Below, piece after piece: positions 54,591 to 64,000 of a DNA stretch of 64,000 nt. The stretch's first letter is position 1. Each line of letters opens with the position of its first letter. Source of the stretch: Methylocapsa aurea (lineage in GTDB: Bacteria > Pseudomonadota > Alphaproteobacteria > Rhizobiales > Beijerinckiaceae); contig NZ_KN050804.1 in assembly GCF_000746085.1 (NCBI RefSeq), forward strand, positions 62,001 through 126,000, given 5' to 3'. The notes under the pieces are model-generated. The model was not told where the DNA came from, made no database searches, and was given only the letters and a program-made list of their open reading frames with translations. The position numbers and the translations under genes are program-made.

Positions 54591-55427
54591 TGATCTCATA
54601 AAGGGGATTCCCGAATCGGCGGCAAGATGATTCAACCTTCAGATCGTGGGGGTCGCGATGGCTCGTTTTGATTTGACGGATTTCGAGTGGTCGGTGATTG
54701 AGCCGCTTTTGCCGAACAAGCCGCGTGGGGTTCCGCGGGTGGATGACCGGCGGGTGCTGAACGGGATATTTTGGCGGTTGCGGACGGGCGCGCCTTGGGC
54801 CGACATTCCGGAGCGCTACGGCCCGCACACGACCTGCGTCAACCGCTTCAACCGGTGGCGCAAGGCGGGCGTCTGGGATCGCATTCTCAAAGCTGTGTCA
54901 AAGGCTTATGACGGCGACATCCAGATGATCGATTCGTCCTCGATCCGCGTGCATCAGCATGCCGCCAACGCCCAAAAAAAGACGATCGATCCCGTTGCAT
55001 GGGTCGCTCGCGGGGTGGGTTGACGACGAAAATCCATGCCCTCGTCGACGCTGAAGGCCTGCCCATCGACCTGAAGCTGACCGAGGGCTAGGCGCATGAC
55101 GGGCGCAGCGCGGACGACATGCTGGAGGCTTTGGCCGAGGGGCAGATCCTTCTGGCTGACCGCGCCTACGACAGCGACGCACTGCGGCAAAGCCTCGATG
55201 AGCGCGGCGCGTGGGCCAACATCAAGCCGATGCCAGGACGCAAGAACGTCCCAGCGTTCAGTCCCTACCTCTACCGCCACAGAAACCTCGTCGAGCGCTT
55301 CTTCAACAAAATCAAGCACTACCGCGCCGTCGCCACGCGCTACGACAAGCGAGCAGAAAACTTCCTCGCCGGCGTCCAACTCGCCTCAATCCGAATTTGG
55401 ATGCGCTTTAATGAGTCGATGACCTAG
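54583..55427. mobile_element. IS5-family (IS427-group-like) insertion sequence
   Basis: Imperfect terminal inverted repeats are present: left CTAGGTCATGATCTCATAAA (54583 on) and right, read inward, CTAGGTCATCGACTCATTAA (ending 55427). The ~845-base length and CTAG at each edge fit the group, which targets CTAG-like sites. It encodes one transposase spread over two frames. It sits in the end of a palindromic repeat. Confidence 0.85.
54658..55427 (+). pseudogene. IS5-family transposase with programmed -1 frameshift site and a nonsense mutation
   Basis: The first frame reads MARFDLTDFEWSVIEPLLPN and FWRLRTGAPWADIPERYGPH to IQMIDSSSIRVHQHAANAQK (first DDE aspartate). At CCCAAAAAAAG (54971-54981) a -1 slip leads to the second frame: SRCMGRSRGGLTTKIHALVD, ILLADRAYDSD (second Asp) and YLYRHRNLVERFFNKIKHYR (Glu). 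An A7G slip site is the known control device in this group. In the second frame a TAG at 55090-55092 replaces the expected Gln of LTEGQAHDG, so full-length transposase cannot be made. Without the slip, frame one ends at 55023. Confidence 0.88.
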
Positions 55428-55546
55428 CCTGACCCAACCCGCAAGTCCGGCCTGCAAGAACCAACCCCGCGCGGCTGACCTCTCGACACGAGCCACATAA
55501 GGCGCAATATGGAACGCGCCCCGCCCGCGATACGGTGAAATTCGCC

Positions 55547-57697
<2,151 letters not shown>

Positions 57698-57752
57698 TCA
57701 AAGACCATTTTCATGCGACGCGGCGGCCAATTGCAAAGCCATGGACCGCGCT

Positions 57753-57900
57753 TAGAGCGCTTCCCTATTAGATGGAATCATCTGATCGGATAGGAATCGC
57801 TCAGAGTCAAAGGGTTAGAGCATGTTCTTATGAGACGCCGGATATATCCGATGTCCAAATATCGAAAAAGTCGATCAACTTTTTTAAGAACATGCTCTAG
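57753..57900. repeat. Composite palindromic repeat, copy 7
   Basis: TAGAGCGCTTCCC, then an inner GATGGAATCATC palindrome and GAATCGCTC, then a long arm pair AGAGCATGTTCTTA (57818-57831) / TAAGAACATGCTCT (57886-57899) enclosing ~55 bases. Same design as copies at 5250 and 27334. Located between ligA and the collagen-like gene. Confidence 0.85.
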
Positions 57901-57990
57901 GTGTGTATTGTCACCGATTTGTCCCCCGCAACCGGCCTATGCCTTCAACAAGGGGCGCTTAGCCGACATTCAAAACGGGGGACTTAAGCC

Positions 57991-58800
57991 ATGTCTTTAT
58001 CCAAAAACGTCGGAGCGATGCGTCGAGACACAAGGCTTAATAAGATATCAAAAACTTTATTTCACTCGATTTTCTTACTTCCTTTAACCTCATACGCAGC
58101 TTTAGCTGCAAATGTTACGGTTTTTAGCACTTCGCTTGACCCAACACAGACTATCCTGACCATAAATGGAAGCGGATTTACGCCTGGCGGAAGGGTTTTT
58201 CTGGGATCTAACGAGATTACGGCACAATGTAAACTTACTGGCAGCGCCAATAGTACGATTTCTTGTTCATTTGCGTCAAGCATAGCTCAAGGAACATATA
58301 GACTTCTCGTGACCAATCTACAGAGCCAATCCGATGTCTTTGATCTCACCGTTCCAATCGTTGGTCCGAAGGGACCCGCAGGTCCGACAGGACCTGCCGG
58401 CCCGGCCGGCCCCACAGGTCTGAAGGGGTCCGATGGCCCCGCAGGCCCACAGGGCCTACAAGGAGCGCCGGGGCTTCAAGGCGTTCAGGGCCCCGCCGGT
58501 CCTCAAGGAATGCAAGGCGTTGCCGGCGTGTCGCATATTCGGACCGTTTTGGTCACTGGCATTTCTAGTCCTTATTATACCACGCACACGCGGATCGAGG
58601 CCGCCTGCTCGGGCGGTCAAAAACTCATAGGTGGGGGGTGCGACGCGGTATTCGGATATTATAAAGATGCGCCCTATGATCCGCCGGTCATCGATAAGGC
58701 CACGCCGGGCGGCGATACGACCTTTGTGTGCTCATTTAAAGGGGGGACCGGGGGCCACATGCCGATCGCGGCCGTCGCTATTTGCGCTGATGCTCAATAG
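57991..58800 (+). CDS. Secreted IPT/TIG-domain protein with a collagen-like segment
   Basis: This 269-residue exported protein has a signal segment ([20 protein letters not shown]). An IPT/TIG-like Ig domain ([20 protein letters not shown]) follows. Eighteen uninterrupted Gly-X-Y triplets cover residues 125-178 ([19 protein letters not shown] and on to GMQGVAG). The C-terminal ~90-residue domain has three cysteines ([30 protein letters not shown]). It is likely a surface protein forming trimers through the collagen-like stalk. The N-terminal half is AT-rich and unlike neighbouring genes, a sign of transfer. GGGGGA precedes the ATG. Confidence 0.82.
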   Translation: MSLSKNVGAMRRDTRLNKISKTLFHSIFLLPLTSYAALAANVTVFSTSLDPTQTILTINGSGFTPGGRVFLGSNEITAQCKLTGSANSTISCSFASSIAQGTYRLLVTNLQSQSDVFDLTVPIVGPKGPAGPTGPAGPAGPTGLKGSDGPAGPQGLQGAPGLQGVQGPAGPQGMQGVAGVSHIRTVLVTGISSPYYTTHTRIEAACSGGQKLIGGGCDAVFGYYKDAPYDPPVIDKATPGGDTTFVCSFKGGTGGHMPIAAVAICADAQ

Positions 58801-58853
58801 GGACCGAAACAGCGTAAACTGGCATGCCGGCGGGCGCCTCATGTGAGGCTCGC

Positions 58854-60515
58854 TCACGCCCCCGCCAATAGCCGCGCGGCGGCGGCCCGCGCCTCGTCGG
58901 TGATTATCGCACCGGCCAGCATGCGGGCGATTTCTTCCCGCCGCGCCGCCTGTTCCAAGACGATGACCCGGGTCGCGACGCGGCTGCCTTGATCCGTCGC
59001 GTCCTTGGCGATTCTAAAATGGCCTTCGGCGCGGGCGGCGACTTGCGGCGCATGGGTCACGGCGAGCACTTGGACGCGGGAGGCGAGCCGGGCGAGCCGC
59101 TGGCCGATCGCGTCCGCAACGGCGCCGCCGACGCCCGTGTCGATCTCATCGAACACGAGGGTCGGGGCGGAGCCCTGATCGGCCAGAACCACTTTCAGCG
59201 CCAGCATGAAGCGGGCGAGTTCGCCGCCCGAAGCGATCTTCATCAAGGGACCGGGCCGCGTTCCCGGATTGGTCTGCACCCAGAACTCGACCTGATCGAA
59301 GCCATCGGGCCCCGCCGCCTCAACGCCGATTTGCGTGGAAAAGCGCGCGCCTTCGAGCTTCAACGGCGGAAGTTCCGCGTTGACCGAGGCGTCGAGCGCG
59401 GCGGCGGCTTTCTTGCGCGCTTGCGACAAGATCCCAGCCTTGGCCGCATAATCGGCTTCGGCCGCTTCAAGCGCCCGCGCCAATTGCAGGAGCATGGCTT
59501 CCCCGGCATCGAGATCGGCAAGGTCCCTTGCGAATTTCTCCGCCAGTTCAGGCAAGGCGTCGGCGGGAACCGCATATTTGCGGCTCGCGGCGCGCAAGGC
59601 GAACAGCCGTTCCTCGACCTGCTCCAACTCGCGCGGATCGAAATCGGCGTCGCGCAGGGCCTGATCGAGCGCTTGTCCGGCGAGATCCAGCGCGCTCAAG
59701 GCGGCGTCGAGCGCCTGCGCCGCGGGAGCGATCAAACCGGGCGCCTGAGTCTGACGGCGCTCCAGCCGGCGCAGCGCGGCGGACAAAGCCGGCAAGGGCG
59801 AACTTTCCCCCGCGACGCTCTCATAGACATCGCGAAGTTCGCCGGCGACCTTCTCGGCCTGCATCATCGCGGATCGGCGCACGGCCAGCGCCTCCTCTTC
59901 GCCCGGCTCCGCCACAAGCTTGTCGAGCTCCGCAAAGGCGTGGCGGAGGTAATCGGCGTCGGCGCGCACTTTTTCGATCCGCGCCTGCTCGGCGGCGCTT
60001 TCGGCCCGAAGCTCGCGCACCCGCGCATGAGCGGCCCGCGTCGCGGCAAGCTCCAGGCTCAAGCCGCCAAAGGCGTCGATCAATTGGCGATGCATGCTTG
60101 AATTGACCATGGCGCGGTCGTCATGCTGTCCATGAATTTCAACCAGCTCGCGGGCGATCGCCCGAAGCGTCTGGGAGGTCACCCGCTGGTCATTGATGAA
60201 AGCGCGCGTGCGGCCATCGGCCAATTGGACGCGCCGCAAGATGAGGCCGCCTTCGGCCTCGATCTCCTGCGCCTTGGCGGCGGCGAGCGCGGGGTGACCG
60301 ACCGCAAGCTCGAAGGCGGCGCTGACATGACCCTGCGCCTCGCCCTGGCGGACCAAGGCGCCGTCGCCCCTCGCCCCCAAGGCCAGAGAGAAAGCATCGA
60401 GAAGAATCGATTTCCCGGCGCCGGTCTCGCCTGTCAAGACGGTCAGCCCACGATCAAGGCAAAGATCGAGCCTGTCGATCAGGACAATGTCGCGGATGGA
60501 GAGCTGAACGAGCAT
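58854..60515 (-). CDS. recN: DNA repair protein RecN
   Basis: This 553-residue SMC-like ATPase of double-strand-break repair shows Walker A LTGETGAGKSILLDAFSLAL. A long alanine/glutamate-rich coiled coil forms the middle (RAAHARVRELRAESAAEQAR and onward), with ABC signature KIASGGELARFMLALKVVLA and Walker B PTLVFDEIDTGVGG. Full length. It lies 40 bases after bamD on the same strand, the usual alphaproteobacterial order. Confidence 0.96.
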   Translation of the reverse strand: MLVQLSIRDIVLIDRLDLCLDRGLTVLTGETGAGKSILLDAFSLALGARGDGALVRQGEAQGHVSAAFELAVGHPALAAAKAQEIEAEGGLILRRVQLADGRTRAFINDQRVTSQTLRAIARELVEIHGQHDDRAMVNSSMHRQLIDAFGGLSLELAATRAAHARVRELRAESAAEQARIEKVRADADYLRHAFAELDKLVAEPGEEEALAVRRSAMMQAEKVAGELRDVYESVAGESSPLPALSAALRRLERRQTQAPGLIAPAAQALDAALSALDLAGQALDQALRDADFDPRELEQVEERLFALRAASRKYAVPADALPELAEKFARDLADLDAGEAMLLQLARALEAAEADYAAKAGILSQARKKAAAALDASVNAELPPLKLEGARFSTQIGVEAAGPDGFDQVEFWVQTNPGTRPGPLMKIASGGELARFMLALKVVLADQGSAPTLVFDEIDTGVGGAVADAIGQRLARLASRVQVLAVTHAPQVAARAEGHFRIAKDATDQGSRVATRVIVLEQAARREEIARMLAGAIITDEARAAAARLLAGA

Positions 60516-60555
60516 GGGGTCGAAGCCTCCCCCGACGCGCCCTCGCGCGGCGCGG

Positions 60556-61470
60556 CTAGCCGAAGCCCAATTTGCGGAGGAACGCCTTCGAGATCCAGGA
60601 CCCTTGGTCTTCGTGCGGCTGCAGCCCGTCGTTCTTCAGAAGCGCAAAGGCGTCCTTGTACCAGATCGAATCGGGGTAGTTATGACCAAGCACGGCGGCG
60701 GCGGTCTGCGCCTCGTTGGTGATGCCGAGCGCCAGATAGGCCTCCGTCAGCCGCATCAAGGCTTCCTCGGCATGGCGCGTCGTCTGATATTTGGCGAGAA
60801 CTTCGCGGAAGCGATTTATCGCCGCCGAATAATTATGCTGATTCAGGTAATAGCGCCCAACCAGCATTTCCTTGCCGGCGAGCTGGTCGCGGGTCACTTG
60901 GAGCTTGTAGCGCGAGTCCTCGGCATATTCGGACTTCGGATATTTTTCGACAATCAGGGCGAACAGGGCCGTCGCCTTCGCGGCCCGATCCTGATCTCGG
61001 CTGATTTCCGGGATCTGATTGTAATAGGACATCGCCTGAAGATAATAGACATAGGCGATGTCCGGGGACGTCGGGTAAAGCGCGACATAGCGCTGCGCCG
61101 ATGCGATGGCGTCGTCGTAGCTGCTATTCTGATATTGGCTGAAGACGGTCATCAGCAGCGCTTTTTTCTGCCACTGCGAATAGGGATGATGCTTTTCGAG
61201 CTCCGCGAATTTCTTGGCCGCGGCGTCGTAATCCTTCTTGTTCAACCGGGCGAGAGCCTGATTGTAGGTATCGTCCGCGGGAATGTCCGGCACCAGCTCC
61301 GTCTTATATTTTTCGCCGGCGAACATGCTCATCGGGTTGAACGTATCCCCAGAACAACCCGCCGCCGGCAAAGCCAGGGCGCCGAGCGCCGCGATCCGCA
61401 GCAGAAACCCAGCACGGAACCACGCCAAGTGCGCTTGCGGCTGGTGCGTCTCTTTTGAGGCATTATTCAT
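60556..61470 (-). CDS. bamD: Outer-membrane assembly lipoprotein BamD
   Basis: This 304-residue lipoprotein has a lipobox in ALALPAAGCSGD (acylated Cys). Tetratricopeptide repeats follow (YNQALARLNKKDYDAAAKKF, LFALIVEKYPKSEYAEDSRY, FREVLAKYQTTRHAEEALMR). It is an essential part of the BAM complex that inserts beta-barrel proteins. It lies between recN and ftsZ. The lpxC gene often found between ftsZ and bamD is missing from this position. Confidence 0.95.
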   Translation of the reverse strand: MNNASKETHQPQAHLAWFRAGFLLRIAALGALALPAAGCSGDTFNPMSMFAGEKYKTELVPDIPADDTYNQALARLNKKDYDAAAKKFAELEKHHPYSQWQKKALLMTVFSQYQNSSYDDAIASAQRYVALYPTSPDIAYVYYLQAMSYYNQIPEISRDQDRAAKATALFALIVEKYPKSEYAEDSRYKLQVTRDQLAGKEMLVGRYYLNQHNYSAAINRFREVLAKYQTTRHAEEALMRLTEAYLALGITNEAQTAAAVLGHNYPDSIWYKDAFALLKNDGLQPHEDQGSWISKAFLRKLGFG

Positions 61471-61860
61471 GCGCGTTGCTCGATCATCGCCAAGGAAAGC
61501 CTATCGGACTGGCGTCCTTTCTAACGCAACCAGCGCCATTGCGCCAGCATCCCTGCGGAAGAGCATCATTTGCGAAAAGCGCCGCCGGTTTCACAGCGCA
61601 AATGATGCAGAAAAGTGCCTAAGCAGAATGCTTGGAACGCCAAACCCGTCTCGCTTAAGTGGATCGTTTACGCGGCAATAATGTGGCGACGAGACGCCGA
61701 CCACCCAATTTCCAGAAACAATGCGGATGAATGGCGCCGCTCCAGCCTGGTCGCTGGGGGGCAAGCGTTTGCCCATGGACTCACTCCAGAACTCATGGGG
61801 CCGGCGCATGACGAGGCCCCATGAGAAAAAGATTTGAAAGCCGCCGCTGATGGACCGCGC
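61471..61860. other. Intergenic region between ftsZ and bamD
   Basis: These ~390 bases hold no convincing gene. A short minus frame (61591-61809) has no recognisable family. A palindrome-like GCGCAAATGATG / CATCATTTGCG (about 61563-61606) is the only clear structure and may form a terminator for ftsZ. No trace of lpxC was recognised. Confidence 0.45.
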
Positions 61861-63585
61861 TCAGCTCGACTGGCGGCGAAGGAACGCCGGAATTTCGAGT
61901 TGGTCCTCCTCGCTCGCGCGCGGCTGATACGCCGTCCTGCCATGCTGGTCGAGAGGCTGTTGCGGCGCTCTTTGCGGCGGTTGCTGATAGCCGCGTTTGC
62001 CATATTCGGCCTGAATCGAGTTGGGTTGCTGCGGCCGTTGGGCCGGCCCCGGCGCCGGCGGATGCTTGCTTTGCGGCCCTTGCCGTTCATGCGACGGATG
62101 GCTCGCGGCGGCTTCCTCCTGCCGGCTGGTGCCGAAGGACGCAAGCCGCTCAAGCAAGGAGCGACGCTTGAACTCGGGATGGGGCTGACCCTGCGATTCG
62201 CCGCGATGGGCGCGGATCTGGTTTTGGCCAGGCAGCGGCAGGTCGTCGATCTGCGGCATTCTTTGCTGCCGGACAACCGGCGAATCAGGCTCGGTCGGGA
62301 TAAAAGGACCGGAGTCAAAATGGTCGTTGGAACGCGGCCCCGGTTGCGCCGGCTCATAATGATGCGATTGCGGCGCGGTCTCCTGAATATATACCGCGTG
62401 CTGAGCGCCATCCTGCGGCGAAGCGAAACGCTGGATTCCAGGGTGCTGGCCGCGCTCCTCGCGCGAGGGGTCCTTGCGCGGCGGCGCATAGGCCTCGGGG
62501 GCGGAATTCTGATAGGCCGGCTGCGCCGTTTCGATCGGGCGCGCGGCGGTCTGCGCCCGCAAACGGTTCGCGACCTCGGTGATGCGCGTCTCAGCGGCGG
62601 TCAGTTCATAGGCGCCTACGGGATGATCGATGCCGGTCGCGACGACGGAGACGCGGACGATGCCATCGAGGCTCTCATCGAATGTCGCGCCGAGGATGAT
62701 ATTGGCGTCCTCATCGACTTCCTGGCGAATTCGGCCGGCCGCTTCGTCGACTTCGTAAAGGGTGAGATCGTTGCCGCCGGTGATCGAAATCAACAGGCCG
62801 CGCGCGCCTTTCATCGAAACTTCGTCGAGGAGAGGATTGGCGATCGCCGCCTCGGCCGCGAGCATCGCCCGCTTGTCGCCGGAAGCCTCGCCGGTGCCCA
62901 TCATGGCTTTGCCCATCTCGCGCATGATCGCGCGGACGTCGGCGAAGTCGAGATTGATGAGGCCTTCCTTCACCATCAGATCGGTGATGCAAGCGACGCC
63001 GGAGTAGAGAACCTGGTCGGCCATCGCGAAGGCGTCGGCGAAGGTGGTTTTCTCATTGGCGATCCGAAACAGATTCTGGTTCGGGATGATGATCAGCGTA
63101 TCGACGGCTTTCTGCAATTCGTTGATGCCGGCCTCGGCGACGCGCATCCTGCGCGAGCCCTCGAATTGAAACGGCTTGGTGACGACGCCGACGGTCAGAA
63201 TGCCCATGTCTCGGGCGGCGCGGGCGATGACCGGCGCTGCGCCCGTGCCGGTGCCGCCGCCCATGCCGGCGGTCACGAAACACATATGAGCGCCCGACAG
63301 ATGATCGCGAATTTCCTCGATCGCTTCTTCGGCGGCGGCGCGGCCGACTTCCGGCTGCGATCCGGCGCCAAGGCCTTCAGTCACCTGCAGGCCCATTTGA
63401 ATGATGCGCTCGGCCTTCGAGGCCGTGAGCGCCTGCGCATCGGTATTGGCCACGATGAAATCGACGCCGATCAGGCCCGAGACAATCATGTTGTTGACGG
63501 CGTTTCCGCCTGCTCCGCCGATGCCGCACACCATGATGCGGGGCTTCAACTCCCTGAGCTCTGGAGCTTTTAGATTGATCGTCAT
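61861..63585 (-). CDS. ftsZ: Cell division protein FtsZ
   Basis: This tubulin-like GTPase forms the division ring. The protein has 574 residues. The globular domain (to about residue 320) shows [20 protein letters not shown], the tubulin signature [20 protein letters not shown] and [11 protein letters not shown]-type T7 region ([20 protein letters not shown]). An unusually long Gln/Pro-rich linker of about 240 residues follows. The C-terminal peptide [10 protein letters not shown] binds FtsA and ZipA-like partners. Long linkers are usual in Hyphomicrobiales. ftsA lies upstream, 218 bases away. Confidence 0.97.
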   Translation of the reverse strand: MTINLKAPELRELKPRIMVCGIGGAGGNAVNNMIVSGLIGVDFIVANTDAQALTASKAERIIQMGLQVTEGLGAGSQPEVGRAAAEEAIEEIRDHLSGAHMCFVTAGMGGGTGTGAAPVIARAARDMGILTVGVVTKPFQFEGSRRMRVAEAGINELQKAVDTLIIIPNQNLFRIANEKTTFADAFAMADQVLYSGVACITDLMVKEGLINLDFADVRAIMREMGKAMMGTGEASGDKRAMLAAEAAIANPLLDEVSMKGARGLLISITGGNDLTLYEVDEAAGRIRQEVDEDANIILGATFDESLDGIVRVSVVATGIDHPVGAYELTAAETRITEVANRLRAQTAARPIETAQPAYQNSAPEAYAPPRKDPSREERGQHPGIQRFASPQDGAQHAVYIQETAPQSHHYEPAQPGPRSNDHFDSGPFIPTEPDSPVVRQQRMPQIDDLPLPGQNQIRAHRGESQGQPHPEFKRRSLLERLASFGTSRQEEAAASHPSHERQGPQSKHPPAPGPAQRPQQPNSIQAEYGKRGYQQPPQRAPQQPLDQHGRTAYQPRASEEDQLEIPAFLRRQSS

Positions 63586-63700
63586 CGTCTGGCCTCTCGA
63601 CGTTGGAGCGCCGGTCAGGGACGCCCAGGTTGGGTTTTCGCTTCGGTATTTGGCGAGAGTGAAAAGGTCCGCCGCCTTTTCGCCCCCGCCGGGAACACAA

Positions 63701-63803
63701 GAGCATTTTCCAATTTCACGAAATTAGAAAATCGCTCTCTCTGTCTTGTTTTGTCGCACTTTCTTCACGCGAACTGGCATTCACTTCGCTTGAAAATGCG
63801 CTA
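63701..63803. repeat. Composite palindromic repeat, copy 8
   Basis: It lies in the ftsA-ftsZ gap. One part is a hairpin GAGCATTTTCCAATTTC / GAAATTAGAAAATCGCTC (63701-63738). The rest, reverse complemented, matches 54482-54545 almost base for base (GCATTTTC, AGCGAAGTG, ATGCC, GTTCGCGT, TGCGACAAAACAA). Its edge CTAG contains the ftsA stop codon. Confidence 0.85.
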
Positions 63804-64000
63804 GAAACTACTTTTGAGCCATCGGCCGACGCGGCCGATGTATCCGTTCGACTCCGGCCCCGGCGTCGCCGTCTGGCGCGAGGGCCGAAAATGTTCGTTG
63901 CCGCTGACCTGCGGATAGACGAGCAGCCCGACGGCCGCCGAAAACGCCGGGCTCTTTGCCGATTCCGGCAGCCCCTGAACGCCAAGCGGGCGGCCAGTGC
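63801..64000 (-). CDS. ftsA: Cell division protein FtsA (C-terminal part)
   Basis: The minus strand from the window edge reads TGRPLGVQGLPESAKSPAFS, then AAVGLLVYPQVSGNEHFRPS, and ends VGRWLKSSF before TAG at 63801-63803. The terminal amphipathic helix (IGRVGRWLKSSF) is the membrane-targeting sequence of FtsA, the actin-like anchor of FtsZ. About 65 residues are inside the window. Order ftsA-ftsZ is as expected. Confidence 0.92.
   Translation of the reverse strand, partial: TGRPLGVQGLPESAKSPAFSAAVGLLVYPQVSGNEHFRPSRQTATPGPESNGYIGRVGRWLKSSF

Noticed and set aside
58371-58532. Short-period tandem repetition that might suggest a CRISPR-like or satellite array
   Set aside because: The period is nine bases and the frame encodes perfect Gly-X-Y triplets; it is collagen-like coding sequence.
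61834-63573. A 579-codon open frame opposite ftsZ
   Set aside because: Antisense shadow of ftsZ with Arg/Gly-rich composition and no recognisable motif.

Overview
The window is GC-rich and densely coding, and looks like the chromosome of an alphaproteobacterium of the Hyphomicrobiales, perhaps near the Beijerinckiaceae/Methylocystaceae. This is inference from the ftsA-ftsZ-bamD-recN-ligA order, the ccmABC-D-G cytochrome c maturation set, an FtsZ with a long linker, and an ECF sigma/FecR/TonB-receptor cassette. No rRNA, tRNA or CRISPR array was found.

Layout. 0-4.1 kb: zinc handling (znuC tail, znuB, znuA, a COG0523 GTPase with a His-rich loop, a WD40 protein). 4.3-9.3 kb: thiD, a secreted 5'-nucleotidase, prfC and an NnrU-family membrane protein. 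9.3-16.1 kb: an accessory stretch with a peroxiredoxin, a frameshifted 3-hydroxybutyrate dehydrogenase next to a LysR regulator, a frameshifted DUF302 protein, a patatin-like lipase and a broken MFS transporter. 16.5-21.5 kb: a four-gene Csu-like chaperone-usher pilus operon. 21.6-26.7 kb: an arsenic island (ArsR-ArsC fusion, second ArsC, PstS-like protein, ArsA) with matching operator-like sites and no efflux pump in view. 27-33 kb: an NTF2-like protein, a protein with the COQ4 metal motif, and a TonB receptor with its FecR and ECF sigma factor. 33.3-39.6 kb: wreckage of mobile or accessory DNA. It holds a RES toxin with a beheaded antitoxin, a two-component system with SRPBCC and DUF2380 neighbours, a decayed and rearranged second copy of the prfC-nnrU junction, an RHH antitoxin whose toxin is cut to about 17 codons, an unrecognised accessory gene, and an integrase N-terminal remnant abutting asd. 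39.5-64 kb: mostly core genes (asd, leuB, acnA, ccmABC-D-G, ligA, recN, bamD, ftsZ, ftsA), with a Fic enzyme, an IS5/IS427-type element, a collagen-like protein, an FkbM methyltransferase and secreted proteins between them.

A family of composite palindromic repeats (at least eight loci) runs through the window. At several loci the edge of the repeat supplies the stop codon of the neighbouring gene. The most unusual material is this repeat family, the rearranged prfC/nnrU copy with its toxin-antitoxin debris, and the ars island with its shared operator.
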